Source: JAGQOZ01 sp041399205
Lineage (GTDB): Bacteria; Planctomycetota; Planctomycetia; Pirellulales; Pirellulaceae
Length of the DNA: 64,000 bases
Direction: 5' to 3'
NCBI GenBank assembly: GCA_041399205.1
Contig: JAWKTK010000017.1
Location: 124,001-188,000, forward strand
Each line of letters begins with the position of its first letter. Position 1 is the first letter of the stretch. The notes beneath the pieces were generated by a model, which worked only from the letters and a program-made list of their open reading frames with translations, did no database searches and was not told the DNA's origin. Below are positions 30,167-41,096 of this stretch, in pieces. Made by a program: the position numbers and the translations under genes.

Positions 30167-30699
30167 TTTGTTTTCTAGGGGTATTACCCGATTCTGGCGG
30201 CAAACCTCGAAACGCATTCCTCCATATCTACACCAGTCGAAACTGGCTAGGGACAGAAGTTGTCGCCATTCCTGCCTGGCACTAAGGAAAACACTTTGGC
30301 GAACGAGGCTCGTTGGCGAACGGTCATTCTTCCGCCCGGCGGGCGAAACATCTTTGCCGGTGCGAGTCAGCCGCCGGTCGTCGTTCTGTTCAGCCCAGCG
30401 GGCGACACATGCAGATTCTCAAAGACGCCCAACATCACAATCGACTAGAAACCGCGCGAGAAGTTGGAAAGAAGACAGGTAGGTGCCATGCACGAATGGC
30501 ACAGTCGTGCTCGGCATTGCCTGCTTAACGTATACGGTCCGTTCGAATAATGGGCTTGTCGCAGCCAACGACCGCTTGTGCCATGGTTCTGGAACTTGCC
30601 GTTCGTTCGCCATGGCACGTGTCAGTGTTATCGCACTTCTTGCGGACCGTCGCTCGATAAGGACGCTCTAGACGACCTTATGGGATTCGATCCACTTCG
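30167..30699. other. Non-coding region beyond attR with two hairpin repeats
   Basis: No gene can be supported. An open frame on the plus strand at 30260-30448 (62 codons, TTG start) has a protein-like middle (WRTVILPPGGRNIFAG) but no recognised family or ribosome-binding site. Two inverted repeats share GTGCCATG: TGCCAT/ATGGCA at 30484-30501 and GTGCCATGG/CCATGGCAC at about 30578-30621. Confidence 0.4.
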
Positions 30700-32071
30700 T
30701 TAGATGTCAATTTCATAGCCTTTGCGGCTTGATCGAGAAAGAAAGGCGTTTGCTTCCTGGTCACCAACGATCTCGCGTTTGGTCGGATCCCATTTCAGTT
30801 CACGCCCCAAGCGTATGGCGATGTTTGCCAAGTGACATGTTTCCAACATTCGGTTGTGAGACCAGACGTCCGAGATCGGTTGTTTCCGAACGGCCATCGC
30901 CGCAACAAAGTTGGCAGTGTGGTTTTCACTCACCGGGCCTCCGTAGACCTTTTCGATGGCGTCTTCAGGCAAGGGATTGCTTTGCAGATCTTCCACCGGT
31001 TTTCCCGTCAACTTGCCTCGATTGACGAAGATTCGTCCGTTGGTTCCTTCAAACAAAATGCCGTTGTCGCCTTCACTGGTAATCACAAGCTGAACGTCAC
31101 CTGGCATGCTGGCGTGGATTTCGAACTGCGTCGGCGAATTGTATTGATCGCTGACGGTGGGATACCCTTTCTCATAGCTGACAGGCAGTGAATAGTTCAC
31201 AGGAGTGATCTTGCTTGGTCCGGTATCACCTGCTCCCAGTGCCCAAAAAGCAATATCGACGTGATGAGCACCCCAATCGTTCATTTGGCCACCGGAGTAC
31301 TCATACCAATTGCGCCAGGCATAATGACAGTTGGTATACAGCGGCACTCCTCCACCATATCCTTGGCGAATCTCCGGCAACGCTCGATACGGCACGGCAG
31401 GAGCCGGTCCCAGCCAGGCGTCCCAATCCAGACCTTGGGGAACATCAATGGCCGGGATCACCGGTGAACCAGTCGCGCCATTAATCCCGCAAGTCACTTT
31501 GCGAATGTCACCAATGCGGCCAGCTCGAATCAACGCAATGGCCTTCAAGAAACGTTGCTCGCTTTCGGTTCGCTGCATCGTGCCAACTTGGAATACGCGT
31601 CCGGTCTTCTTGCACCACGTCTTCAATCAGCTTTCCTTCCGCAATGGTCAATGTCAGAGGCTTTTCGCAATAGACGCCTTTGCCAGCCAACATTGCTTCA
31701 ATGGAGATTTTGGTGTGCCAATGATCGGGCGTGGCAATCATGACCGCGTCAATGTCTTTGCGTTCCAGCACTTTGCGATAGTCACTATAACCATCTGCCT
31801 TGCGGCCCGTCTTCTTTTCCAGCTTCTCGTTGGTAGCGCCCAGCACATTTGCATCGACGTCTGCAAAGGCAGCGAAGTCGGCAAACTTGGTCGACTTGTC
31901 GGTGATCGCCCAGCCTTGGTTCCGAAGTCCAATCGTGGCGAACACCGGTCGCTCGTTGGGCGAATCCTGAGCAATGGACTTCGCTCCGGATCCGGCAAAT
32001 ACTCCGGCTGCCACGGCAGACGCGGTCCCTAAGAAGTGGCGGCGGTTCAACGGCAGAGTCTTCTTCGACAT
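30700..32071 (-). CDS. Gfo/Idh/MocA family oxidoreductase, Tat-exported (one apparent frameshift)
   Basis: N-terminal NRRHFLGTASAVAAG is a twin-arginine signal. The Rossmann part ends in VMIATPDHWHTKISIEAM and GKGVYCEKPLTLTI, typical of this dehydrogenase family, and the C-terminal part has QVGTMQRTESEQRFLKA, YEYSGGQMNDWGAHHVDIA and the final YEIDI. The frame changes at about 31612, where one extra base separates IEDVV from KKTGRVFQVG. The corrected protein is about 456 residues. Such proteins reduce or oxidise sugar derivatives with NAD(P); the substrate is unknown. ATG 32071 was chosen because it starts just before the Tat motif. Confidence 0.83.
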
Positions 32072-32705
32072 GATTGGGCCTTCGTTCAAAAATAACATCT
32101 GAGAGTAACGTAAAACACCACGGCGGCGACCGACGTACTTGGCAGAGGCACCGCGCGATCGATTCGTTGGCAGCCGACAAACGATCGTCATTATACTCCG
32201 TCAAACCGACCAGAAGAAACCCGCCTCACTCATGCGACGCTGGATCGGACGCAACCTACGTTGTCGTCGTGGGAATGAAGTCTTCGGGAAGACGAGTCTC
32301 TCGACGTTTTTGCAGATCTGCGCCAGACGTCGCAGTGTCCGACTCGGAGATTCGAACCTCGGTAAAGAGGATAGGCGGCCTGATTCGCAAAACGAACAGA
32401 GCCGCACCGTCGTGGCGATGGACCACTGTTCAGCTTTGGAACAATGCGTGTTAACCAGAATCAGCGAATCACCACAAAATAGAGCGATTTGGCGCGCGTT
32501 ACGCTCGTTCACAGCGCGATTCGCTTGGCGTCGGTTGCATACTACAAACTAGTTGTTCTGGTTTACCAACCGCCAAATTGGCCCCGCTGACCTTTAGGCC
32601 TGGACCGTCAAGATTTTGAACCGCGATCAAAACGAGTTAGTTGAACATCAGAACTAATTTCGCCCACAACGTTCGCACAACATTGTTCACTCAGGAGAAC
32701 ACCAC
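32072..32705. other. Intergenic region, no supported gene
   Basis: This 634-base gap separates two divergent genes. No open frame shows family resemblance or a good ribosome-binding site. A tRNA T-arm-like stretch occurs on the minus strand near 32345-32370, without the rest of a tRNA. The last 60 bases contain the CAGGAG ribosome-binding site of the pentapeptide gene. Confidence 0.5.
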
Positions 32706-35700
32706 GTGGTTCAACAGAAGCACTTCCTAACGCTGGCCGTTTTGGTCTTCATAACGGCAGTTGGTCAAGCTGACATCTTCCGTTGGGACACCGGAGAATT
32801 GATTCCCGGGACGGAGGGGATAGTGCCACGCACATATTCGCCTGACGGATTGGAATAGCGAAGCTCACAACTTGCAATACGCGGACTTTTCGGGGATCGA
32901 CCTGAGCAATTCGTATTTGGATCGTTCCTGGCTCGATTTCGCCGATTTTCGTTCCGCGAACCTCACCAGGGCGGCTTTTCGGGGTTCGGTGCTCGCGAAC
33001 GCCAATTTTAGCCAAGCCATAATAGATCGCGCTCTTTTTTGGGACACAACATCGAGTGGGTTTACGAAGGAACAACTCTACTCGACCGCTAGTTATCAAG
33101 CGAAGGATTTACATGGGATTGGTCTGAGTTCCAACGACCTCTCGGGCTGGGACTTCAGTGATCAAAAACTTGATGCCGCATCTTTTCGGAGCTCCACGCT
33201 GACAAATGCCGACCAGACTGGTGCCACAATAGTCGGGCGCATATTTTGACAGTTCCACTCTGACAAATGCCAATCTGTCTGGTGCCACAATAGTTCGCGC
33301 AGATTTCTCGGACACAACTTCCAGTGGATTTACGAAGGAGCAGCTTTACTGACCGCTAGTTATCAAGCGAAGGACTTTACAAAGGATTAATCTGAGTTCC
33401 AACGACCTCTCGGGTTGGGACTTCCGTGATCAGAATCTTGATGCCGCAGATTTTGAGAATTCCACGCTGACGAATGCCGACCTGACTGGTGCCACAATAG
33501 CTGGGGCATTTTTCCGGAGGTCCACGCTGACGAATGCAGATTTTACCCGGGATTCAACTGAGTTCTAACGACCTGTCCGGCTGGGATTTCATGGCCGACT
33601 CGACGGTGCCAATCTTGGAAATGATTTGAGCGGGCGCGAATCTTGACAATACAAACTTGAATGCGTACTCCTATTAAATGCCAATCTCAGCGGGCGTGCG
33701 AGTCTTGACGGTGCAAACGTGGGGCGTTCAAACCTAGCGAATGCCAATCTCAGCGGCGCGAATCTTGACAGTGCAAACCTGGTACGTGCGAACCTAGCAA
33801 ATGCGAACTTCAGCGGCGCGGCGGTGAAAGGAGCCGATTTTGATGGTGGATTCACGAAGCAGCAACTCTATTCTACGGCCAGCTATCAGGCCAAGAATCT
33901 GCAAGGAATTGGACTTCGCACAAACGATCTGAGCGGCTGGAATTTTCATGGCCAAGATCTCAGCAACGCGAATTTATACAACTCAACACTCGCTGGCACG
34001 GACCTGAGCGGTGCCACCGTGACCGGTGCAAATTTGAGCGATACCACTTCGCGAGGATTTACCAAGGAGCAACTCTACTCGACGGCGAGTTATCGAGAGA
34101 AGAATTTGCAAGGAATTGAACTTCGCACAAACGATCTGAGTGGCTGGGATTTTCATGGCCAAGATCTCAGCGACGCAGATTTAAGCTTCACATCACTCGA
34201 AAATACTGATCTGAGCGGGGCGATACTATCCGGTTCGAGCTTTAGCCAATCAAAACTAACGAATACCAAGCTAAACGGGGCGATAATAGCTAGCACTTAC
34301 CTTGCGCGTTTGACACTTACGAATACCAGTCTGAGGGGGGCGATACTCTCCGGCTCGAACTTATACGATATAGAAATAACGAATTCAAATCTGGGGGGCG
34401 CAGATCTCTCTAATACAAGATTGAACGTATCCAAGGTAACGGATACCAATATGACTGGCGCGATTCTTGTCAATGCGGACATGACATATTCGACGTTGGC
34501 GAATGTAACCCTGAGCAACGCGAATCTGCGCAGTGTTGACCTAAGCAATTCGACGCTCACGGATGTTGAAATGAGTCACGCAGATCTAAACGGTACAGAT
34601 TTTATCCAATCGAAACTGTCAAATGTCAATCTCCGTAACGCGAATCTCAGCAATGTTTATCTACTTTCTGCGACGCTTGAAGATGTCGATCTGAGTGATG
34701 CCAATCTAAATGGTACAGATTTTCGCCGATCGGCGCTGTCAAATGTCAATCTCAGCAACGCGAACCTCAGCAATACGGATTTCACCAACACGACGCTGAT
34801 AAATGTGGACTTTAGTGGCGTGAAGAACTTCGGCAATGCGCGCCTAATCGGTTTATCGCTGACAGGCTTGGACTTTAGTGATGCGGATTTCAGCAATGCA
34901 ATGGTAGCGAGTATGAACGCGATTGGCACCACCCTCAATGACGCGAACATGAGCAATGCGAATCTATCAAATTCGGTGTTGATTGGTGCTGTCTTACGCG
35001 GCGTGAACCTCCGGGATGCAGATCTGACCGAATCTGACTTGACGAATGCAGATCTGAGTGGTGCCACGGTCGCCGGTGCAGATTTGTTCGATACCACGTC
35101 GCGCGGATTTACCAAGGAGCAGCTCTATTCGACGGCCAGCTATCAAGCCAAGAATCTGCAAGGAATTGGACTTGGCAGAAACGATCTGAGCGGCTGGAAT
35201 TTTCATGACCAAGATCTCAGCAATGCAGAGATCATCATTATCCACGCTCACGAATGCCGATCTATTCGGTGCCACCGTGACCGGTGCAGATTTAGGCTAT
35301 ACCACTCGCGAGGATTTACCAAGGAACAACTTTATTCGACCGCGAGCTATCAGGCCAAGAACTTGGCTGGTATCGACCTTGGTTCCAACGACCTGAGTGG
35401 TTGAACTTTCGGGGATTCGATCTTAGCAATGCAGATCTAGCTTTCTCGACGCTCAGGAATGCCGACCTGAGTGATGCCTCTGTAACCGGTGCAAATTTGA
35501 GGCATACCACCTTTTTTCACAGATTTACGAAAGAACAACTCTATTCGACTTCTAGTTATCAAGCCAAGAATCTGCAAGGAATTGACTTGCCGAAAACGAT
35601 TCGAGCGGTTGGAATTTTCATACAAGATCTCAGCAACGCAAATTTATACAACTCAACACTAGCTGACACGGACCTGAGCGGTGCCACCGTGACCGGTGCA

Positions 35701-36813
35701 GATTTGAGCGATACTACTTCGCGAGGATTTACCAAGGAGCAACTCTGCCCGACGGCGAGTTATCGAGAGAAGAATTTGCAGGAGTTGTCTTGGCCAACAA
35801 TGACCTATCAGGGCTGGGACTTCCGTGATCAAAATCTCGAATCCGCAAATTTTGCGAGATCCAAACTGACGAACGTCAATCTAAGCGGAACAACTGTGGC
35901 TGGTGCGAAATTCGCCCGCACCTCTCTGCGTGGATTCACCAAGGAACAACTCTATTCGACTGCCAGTTATCAAGCCAAGAACTTGGCCGGTATCGACCTT
36001 AGTGAAAACTACCTGAGTGGCTGTGGGACTTTCGAGGCCAAGATCTTAGCAACGCATCAGTGAATGATGCAACGCCTACGTCGGCGGACCTGACCGATGC
36101 AAACCTCAGCGGTGTGTCTTTTTCGCAACACAACGCTCACGTCGGCGAAGGTTGACCATCGCAAACCTCAGCAATGCGATGATGGCTACCAATCTAAGTC
36201 GGGTGTACCTGAACGGAGCGAATCTGAAGAATGCCAACCTTTCTATGTCCGAAGATCAGTTCCGCACTGTTTTCATTCAGAACAGTCTACAATCAGTGGA
36301 CAAGGTTCCCATGGGACTTTGATCCTGTTGCGGAGTGGCTAACGTTCGAGCTGTCGCCGGTGGGTGATTTTATCCTGATGACGTGCTGATATTGCCGATG
36401 TCGACTTGTTGCAGCAATGGATACGCGATGACGCTCCTCATTGGTTGCTCGATGAAATGTTTGACGTAAACAACGACCGTCTTCATGACTTTGAAGATTT
36501 GGCGTTTTGGATTCGAGAGCTGAAGCAGACGTGGTTTGGCGATGCGAATCTGGATGGCGAGTTTAATTCGGCAGACTTTACCACGGTGTTTCAAGCTGGC
36601 CAGTACGAAGACGCCATCGCAGGGAATTCGACCTGGGCCACCGGCGATTGGAATGGAGACGGCGAATTTGATACCAGCGATTTAGTCGTAGCGTTCCAAG
36701 ATGGCGGCTATGAACTGGGCCTTCGTCCGGTTGTGAACGCCGTGCCGGAAGCGAATGGCGAGTTGCTGTTGCTGATTGGGTTGTGTTTGGTTTCGCGTTT
36801 ACGGCGCCGGTAA
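32706..36813 (+). pseudogene. Giant secreted pentapeptide-repeat protein with dockerin, many frameshifts
   Basis: A GTG at 32706 (AGGAG upstream) starts a signal peptide (HFLTLAVLVFITAVGQA). Pentapeptide repeats of the A(D/N)Lxx type follow to about 36250, with one clean stretch of 561 codons at 33719-35404. A larger unit recurs about nine times, each with GFTKEQLYSTASYQAKN, GI.L..NDLSGW and F..Q.LSNA. The C-terminus has calcium-binding dockerin loops (GDANLDGEFNSADFTTVF, GDWNGDGEFDTSDLVVAF), a VPEANG motif and a hydrophobic helix ending RLRRR. More than ten indels break the frame, mostly before 33719 and after 35404. Intact, it would be about 1,370 residues and attached to the cell surface. 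Confidence 0.72.
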
Positions 36814-36817
36814 TGGG

Positions 36818-36865
36818 TTTGTTTGAGGATAAGCGGATTTTCCGGCTAAAGCCGGGACTACGAAC
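36818..36865 (+). repeat. 48-bp direct repeat with hairpin, copy 1
   Basis: Exact match to 36966-37013. The unit contains the hairpin CCGGCT-AA-AGCCGG and ends GGGACTACGAAC. It starts five bases after the pentapeptide gene stop. It resembles short palindromic repeats scattered through planctomycete genomes. Confidence 0.8.
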
Positions 36866-36965
36866 CAGCAGGCAATCCCAGTCTGGCGAGACGATTGCAA
36901 CAACCTCAAAGGACACGAAGGACTTGCGCGGGTTTTGCGGAATAGTTGCGCCATCGGTAGACGGT

Positions 36966-37013
36966 TTTGTTTGAGGATAAGCGGATTTTCCGGCTAAAGC
37001 CGGGACTACGAAC
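36966..37013 (+). repeat. 48-bp direct repeat with hairpin, copy 2
   Basis: Exact second copy of 36818-36865, 100 bases further on. The spacer between the copies (GAGACGATTGCAACAACC...) shows no coding signal. Confidence 0.8.
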
Positions 37014-37071
37014 TGGAAGAAACTACGAACCCGGGAAAAATACGGAGACGGCGGACGAAGTGCATAAGAAT

Positions 37072-37115
37072 AGCCGGACGAGTCTACAATTGCAGGAGAC
37101 TCGAACCGGCTTTTT
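37072..37115 (+). terminator. Rho-independent terminator with long stem
   Basis: AGCCGG-A-CGAGTCT pairs with AGACTCG-AA-CCGGCT across an 11-base loop and is followed by a T5 run. It would end plus-strand transcription from the pentapeptide gene before the convergent Gfo/Idh/MocA gene. Confidence 0.65.
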
Positions 37116-37164
37116 GCGTTGAACGCGAACGTCTTTTGCGTGGCGAATGAGAACGTCTTGTTGA

Positions 37165-38451
37165 TTAGACGTTTTCTTCGGGGTAGTGGTTGGTTTCCAG
37201 AGTATTGGCGGGGACCATTTTTTGTTTCACTTTGTCCCAACCAATCATTTGGCCAGATCGCCACGATTCGTTGGCCATGCACACTGCCGCGACGCCGGCC
37301 ATGCCCAATTCCACTGGGCAATTCAGTTCTTCGCCGTTGCGCAAATGATTGTGGAAGTTGGTGTGGTGCAGATTAACGTCTTCGCCACCCGTCTTCTTAT
37401 GCTCTGCCAAGACCTTGTCATCTTTGTCTTTGGCAATCCAACCGCTGCCTGTAAAGTACAACGTACCTCGGTAACCGCGAATCAAATGATCAATCCCCAC
37501 TCGATTGCTCATCGTTCCCAAGACATAAACCGTCATGCCTCGAGGATATTCGCAGATCATTTCAAAGTTGTCCGGTAAATCTCGGTCATCTCGCCATTGC
37601 CAGATACCGCCCATGCCGACCACGCGTCGCGGGTACAGCAAGTTGCAAGCTTTCATAATGCGAGTAATTCGATGAATAAACAGGTCGGTGGCGATACCGC
37701 CTGAATACATTGAATAGTTTCGCCATTCGTAATAATGATGTGGATTCCAAGGAATTTTGGGAGCGTGACCAAGCCAGTCGTTCCAGTTCAGGTCGGCTGG
37801 TTTGGGTTCATTGTCTTTCAAGTCGGGGACTCGCCACGGTCCCTGTTCACCATAGCGGCGAACGTATTCAATCTGTGCTTGAACCACTTGTCCAATGACA
37901 CCTTCCTTGATGGCCACAGCCGCCGAACGATAGCTGTCGTCCGACATCGCTTGTACGCCAACTTGCACGGGCAAGCCAGTTTCTTTTTGCTTGGCCATAA
38001 CCAGCAAGGCTTCATCGATGGTGTGCGTCATCGGCTTTTCACAGTAGACCGCTTTGCCGGCGTCCAGAGCGTCGATGGTCATGGTGCTGTGCCAGTGTTC
38101 AGGCGTGGCGATGGTGACGTAGTCAATCTCTTTGATGTCCAAGACTTTTCGATAATCGGTGAAGGCGGAATCGGCTTGGACGTTGGTCTTGCCCGCTTCC
38201 GAGCGAGTCTTCCAGCAATCGGCCACGGCAACGGCGTTCAGATTGTTCGATTCTTTCAAGTTGTTGTAGGCGCTCATGTGGTTGCCCGCCATACCGCCGG
38301 CGCCGATGAAGCCAATGTTGATTCGTTCGTTGGCGCCAACTACTTGTGAATAGCTCTTAGCGGTCCAAGTGGTGACGGCGGCTGCAGCGCCAACCGCACT
38401 GGTGGTTTCCAGGAAAGACCGTCGATGGATCGACGCTGGCTTTTCGGACAT
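37165..38451 (-). CDS. Gfo/Idh/MocA family oxidoreductase, Tat-exported
   Basis: An intact 428-residue protein. IHRRSFLETTSAVGAAAA is a twin-arginine signal; INIGFIGAGGMAGNHM is the NAD(P)-binding glycine motif; VTIATPEHWHSTMTIDAL and KAVYCEKPMTHTIDEAL carry the usual catalytic lysine region. The C-terminal beta-sheet part has YEWRNYSMYSGGIATDLFIH. It likely acts on a sugar or polyol derivative in the periplasm-like space. ATG 38451 has GGGAG eight bases upstream. It resembles the frameshifted copy at 30700-32071 in architecture, though the two are clearly diverged. Confidence 0.88.
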   Translation of the reverse strand: MSEKPASIHRRSFLETTSAVGAAAAVTTWTAKSYSQVVGANERINIGFIGAGGMAGNHMSAYNNLKESNNLNAVAVADCWKTRSEAGKTNVQADSAFTDYRKVLDIKEIDYVTIATPEHWHSTMTIDALDAGKAVYCEKPMTHTIDEALLVMAKQKETGLPVQVGVQAMSDDSYRSAAVAIKEGVIGQVVQAQIEYVRRYGEQGPWRVPDLKDNEPKPADLNWNDWLGHAPKIPWNPHHYYEWRNYSMYSGGIATDLFIHRITRIMKACNLLYPRRVVGMGGIWQWRDDRDLPDNFEMICEYPRGMTVYVLGTMSNRVGIDHLIRGYRGTLYFTGSGWIAKDKDDKVLAEHKKTGGEDVNLHHTNFHNHLRNGEELNCPVELGMAGVAAVCMANESWRSGQMIGWDKVKQKMVPANTLETNHYPEENV

Positions 38452-38737
38452 GTAGATATCTCCCAAAAAGAATTGGTTGCGAATAAGTTTCACGTTTTTT
38501 GTTGCCAATCTGGCGAATCGTCTATTGGACCATTGTCTGTTGTGTCAAGCAACAGTAGGTCAATTCGTTTGAATATCCAGGAAAGCCGCTGGGTCGAAGT
38601 TGACATTGATTCGCCTTTCTTTTCTACTCTGCGGCTTGTGTTTGCAGTAAACACTGCTTGAGACCACATTCGTGTCAATTCGATCAATGTTCGATGAATG
38701 ACGAATTTTGGTTCGCAACAGAGAGGAAGCAGCGCCC

Positions 38738-39751
38738 ATGTTGTTGCTGGTGCTTCAATTTATTGGACTGGCCGCCGTGATTGTCATATTTGGCATCATG
38801 CTGGCCAAATATGCCGATGCCATTGCAGAAATCACCGGTTTAGGTCGAACGCTGGCAGGACTAGTGCTATTGGCGGCGGCAACCAGTTTGCCCGAATTGG
38901 CCGTCGATTGCAGCTTTGCGTTGTCTGAAGCTCCGGACTTTGCCGTCGGCGCGCTAGTAGGCAGTTCACTGTTCAATCTGTTGATTTTGGGCGTGATGGA
39001 TTTTAGCCATCGTTATCCGGACCGTATTTTTTCTGCGGCCAGTTCCAAACATATTTTGTCGGCTTCCACCAGTTTGCTGCTGACCGGTGTGGTCATTCTG
39101 TTCTTAGTGCTTTCACAACAGAATTTGAAATTTGTCTGGAACGGATTTGGCTTGGGGCCGTTCGTCATTTTCGTTTTGTACATTCTGAGCCTGCGCATGG
39201 TGTATATGAGCGAAAGCGACGACGAAGACGAAGAAGCCTCGTCCGACGGGATGACATTGCGTCGAGCGTTGATTGGCTATTTAGTTACCACGGCCATTAT
39301 TTTCTTTGCCGCCAGCGCGCTGGCGCCGACTTCGGAAAAATTGGCCGAAGTCACCGGACTTGGCGGGACGTTTGTCGGCAGCACGTTTGTGGCGCTCACG
39401 ACGTCACTGCCTGAATTGGTCACCACTGCAGCAGCGGTTCGCATGGGTTCGTTTGATCTGGCCATAGGCAATGTATTGGGCAGCAATAATTTTAATATGG
39501 CGATCCTTTTCCCTGTGGACTGTGTCTACCGCAAAGGAACGTTGCTGGGTGACGCGGAATTGTCACACGCCATCACCGGCTGCATTGTCATGGTCATCAC
39601 CGCAATTACCATCTTATCCATGGTCTACCGCCCCAGAAAACGGAATGTGTTGTTAGATCCCGGAGCGGGCATGGTTGTGGTGCTGGCTATTCTGGCGATC
39701 TCCGCGCTGTATTACCTTTCTCCGGCCAGTACGGCACTGCCGGCGCCCTGA
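38738..39751 (+). CDS. Cation/Ca2+ exchanger (CaCA family)
   Basis: A 337-residue membrane protein with the two inverted alpha repeats of sodium/calcium exchangers: LLAAATSLPELAVD with GALVGSSLFNLLILG, and FVALTTSLPELVTT with GNVLGSNNFNMAI. About ten hydrophobic segments are separated by an acidic loop (SESDDEDEEASSDG), as in CaCA proteins. It should exchange Ca2+ for Na+ or H+ across the cytoplasmic membrane. ATG 38738 has AGGA ten bases upstream; a TTG 30 bases earlier is less likely. The next gene starts 31 bases after its stop. Confidence 0.85.
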   Translation: MLLLVLQFIGLAAVIVIFGIMLAKYADAIAEITGLGRTLAGLVLLAAATSLPELAVDCSFALSEAPDFAVGALVGSSLFNLLILGVMDFSHRYPDRIFSAASSKHILSASTSLLLTGVVILFLVLSQQNLKFVWNGFGLGPFVIFVLYILSLRMVYMSESDDEDEEASSDGMTLRRALIGYLVTTAIIFFAASALAPTSEKLAEVTGLGGTFVGSTFVALTTSLPELVTTAAAVRMGSFDLAIGNVLGSNNFNMAILFPVDCVYRKGTLLGDAELSHAITGCIVMVITAITILSMVYRPRKRNVLLDPGAGMVVVLAILAISALYYLSPASTALPAP

Positions 39752-39782
39752 CGTTGGCGGATTACAGAAGTCTGCAAGATCC

Positions 39783-40940
39783 ATGAATCAGAAAACGATT
39801 GTACTTTCTCTGGATGGTTTGGGTGCGGGCTTTTTGGGGCCCTATGGTAATACTTGGATTGAAACGCCAGCGTGGAACCGGCTGGCCAGCCAATCTGTTT
39901 TGTTCGAAAACGCGTTTGCCAATTCTGGCGATGTAAGGTCTTTCCAAAATTCGTGTTGGTCGAACGATAAACACGAGTCATTGCCAAATCTGTGGCAACG
40001 CGTCACCGCCGAATCGGAAACCGTCTTGGTATCAGATGCGTTGGATCTTCAGGATCGCCTTCCGACCGGTGTGGACGTAATGCGTCAGGTGGACTATCCC
40101 GATGAAATGCGTTTGGCTGATTCGATTGAATCGAGTCGGTTCGCGGCGTATTTTGCTCGGTTGCTGGAAGCCATTGAAGAACGATCGGGCAACTACTTTT
40201 TGTGGGCGCAATGCGATCTCTTGACAACGTGCTGGGATGCTCCGCCCGAATTTCGCCAACAGTGGTCCGATGAAGGAGACGCCATACCGCCGGATTGCGT
40301 CGTACCGCCGTCGATCAAATTCGCAGACCTCGATCCCGACGAACAGCATGCGTACGCGTGTGCCTATGCCGGACAAGTCACCGTACTGGACTATTGCTTG
40401 GAAGCGTTCTTGGATACTTTGCCAAGTGACGTGACGTTGCTGGTGATGGGAAATCGAGGATTCCCGCTGGGCGAACATGGTGTGATTGGTTTTGATTCCG
40501 CCGTGCCGCTGACTAACCTGAGCCATGTCCCGTTGCTGTTGCGGCTGGCGGATCATCCGCTGCGAGGCCAACGCGCACCCGGGTTTTGGCACCCCGCGGC
40601 GCTGGACGAATTCTTGACGCCGTGGTGCGAAGCCCATTCGATGGACCAGGTCATGAAAAAGTGGCTGCTTAGGCCCGCGAATGAAAACTGGGCCATGACA
40701 ACAGCATCTGGCGCTACCGCGATTCGCACTGAATGCTGGTTGATGCTGCAGCGAGCAGGCGGAGATGTCAGCTTGTTTGTGAAACCCGATGATCGTTGGG
40801 AGGCGAACGATGTGGCGGATCGCTGCCCGCAAGTGGTTCAGGCGTTCCACTCGTTTCATCACCAGATTTTGGCCGATTCGAACTCTGCCACACCAAATCG
40901 GCCCATCGTCCCAGAACTGTTGGCTCGCTCCTTCGAATAA
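39783..40940 (+). CDS. Sulfatase-fold protein lacking the catalytic cysteine motif
   Basis: A 385-residue cytoplasmic protein (no signal peptide). TIVLSLDGLGAGFLGPYGN and ETPAWNRLASQSVLFENAF match the N-terminus of alkaline-phosphatase/sulfatase-fold enzymes, and VTLLVMGNRGFPLGEHG corresponds to the later metal-binding region. The expected C/S-x-P-S-R motif is replaced by NSGDVRSFQNS, so a formylglycine sulfatase reaction is unlikely; the site normally reading SDHG is GNRG. It may be a regulatory or binding descendant. The order after the Ca2+ exchanger, with a 31-base gap, suggests cotranscription. Confidence 0.72.
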   Translation: MNQKTIVLSLDGLGAGFLGPYGNTWIETPAWNRLASQSVLFENAFANSGDVRSFQNSCWSNDKHESLPNLWQRVTAESETVLVSDALDLQDRLPTGVDVMRQVDYPDEMRLADSIESSRFAAYFARLLEAIEERSGNYFLWAQCDLLTTCWDAPPEFRQQWSDEGDAIPPDCVVPPSIKFADLDPDEQHAYACAYAGQVTVLDYCLEAFLDTLPSDVTLLVMGNRGFPLGEHGVIGFDSAVPLTNLSHVPLLLRLADHPLRGQRAPGFWHPAALDEFLTPWCEAHSMDQVMKKWLLRPANENWAMTTASGATAIRTECWLMLQRAGGDVSLFVKPDDRWEANDVADRCPQVVQAFHSFHHQILADSNSATPNRPIVPELLARSFE

Positions 40941-40992
40941 TCGCATGTCCGAATCGTCGAACGGCATCCGCGACCAGCAAAAGTGCAACCGA

Positions 40993-41042
40993 CGAAAAAA
41001 AAACAAACAAAAATGAGGGCAGGCTGTTTCCAACCTGCCCTC
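40993..41042 (-). terminator. Rho-independent terminator of the EF-hand gene
   Basis: GAGGGCAGG pairs with CCTGCCCTC (41015-41042); on the minus strand it is followed by a T-rich tract (40993-41014). It lies 55 bases beyond the EF-hand stop. Confidence 0.75.
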
Positions 41043-41096
41043 GGTTCGGAAAAGGCAACACTTGTTGCTTCCGTTCAAATTTCTTCTGCCAAGATG

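Noticed and set aside
32340..32375. tRNA T-arm-like sequence on the minus strand (GAGGTTCGAATCTCC)
   Set aside because: No matching acceptor, D-arm or anticodon arm can be built around it, so it is not a tRNA gene; a remnant cannot be excluded.
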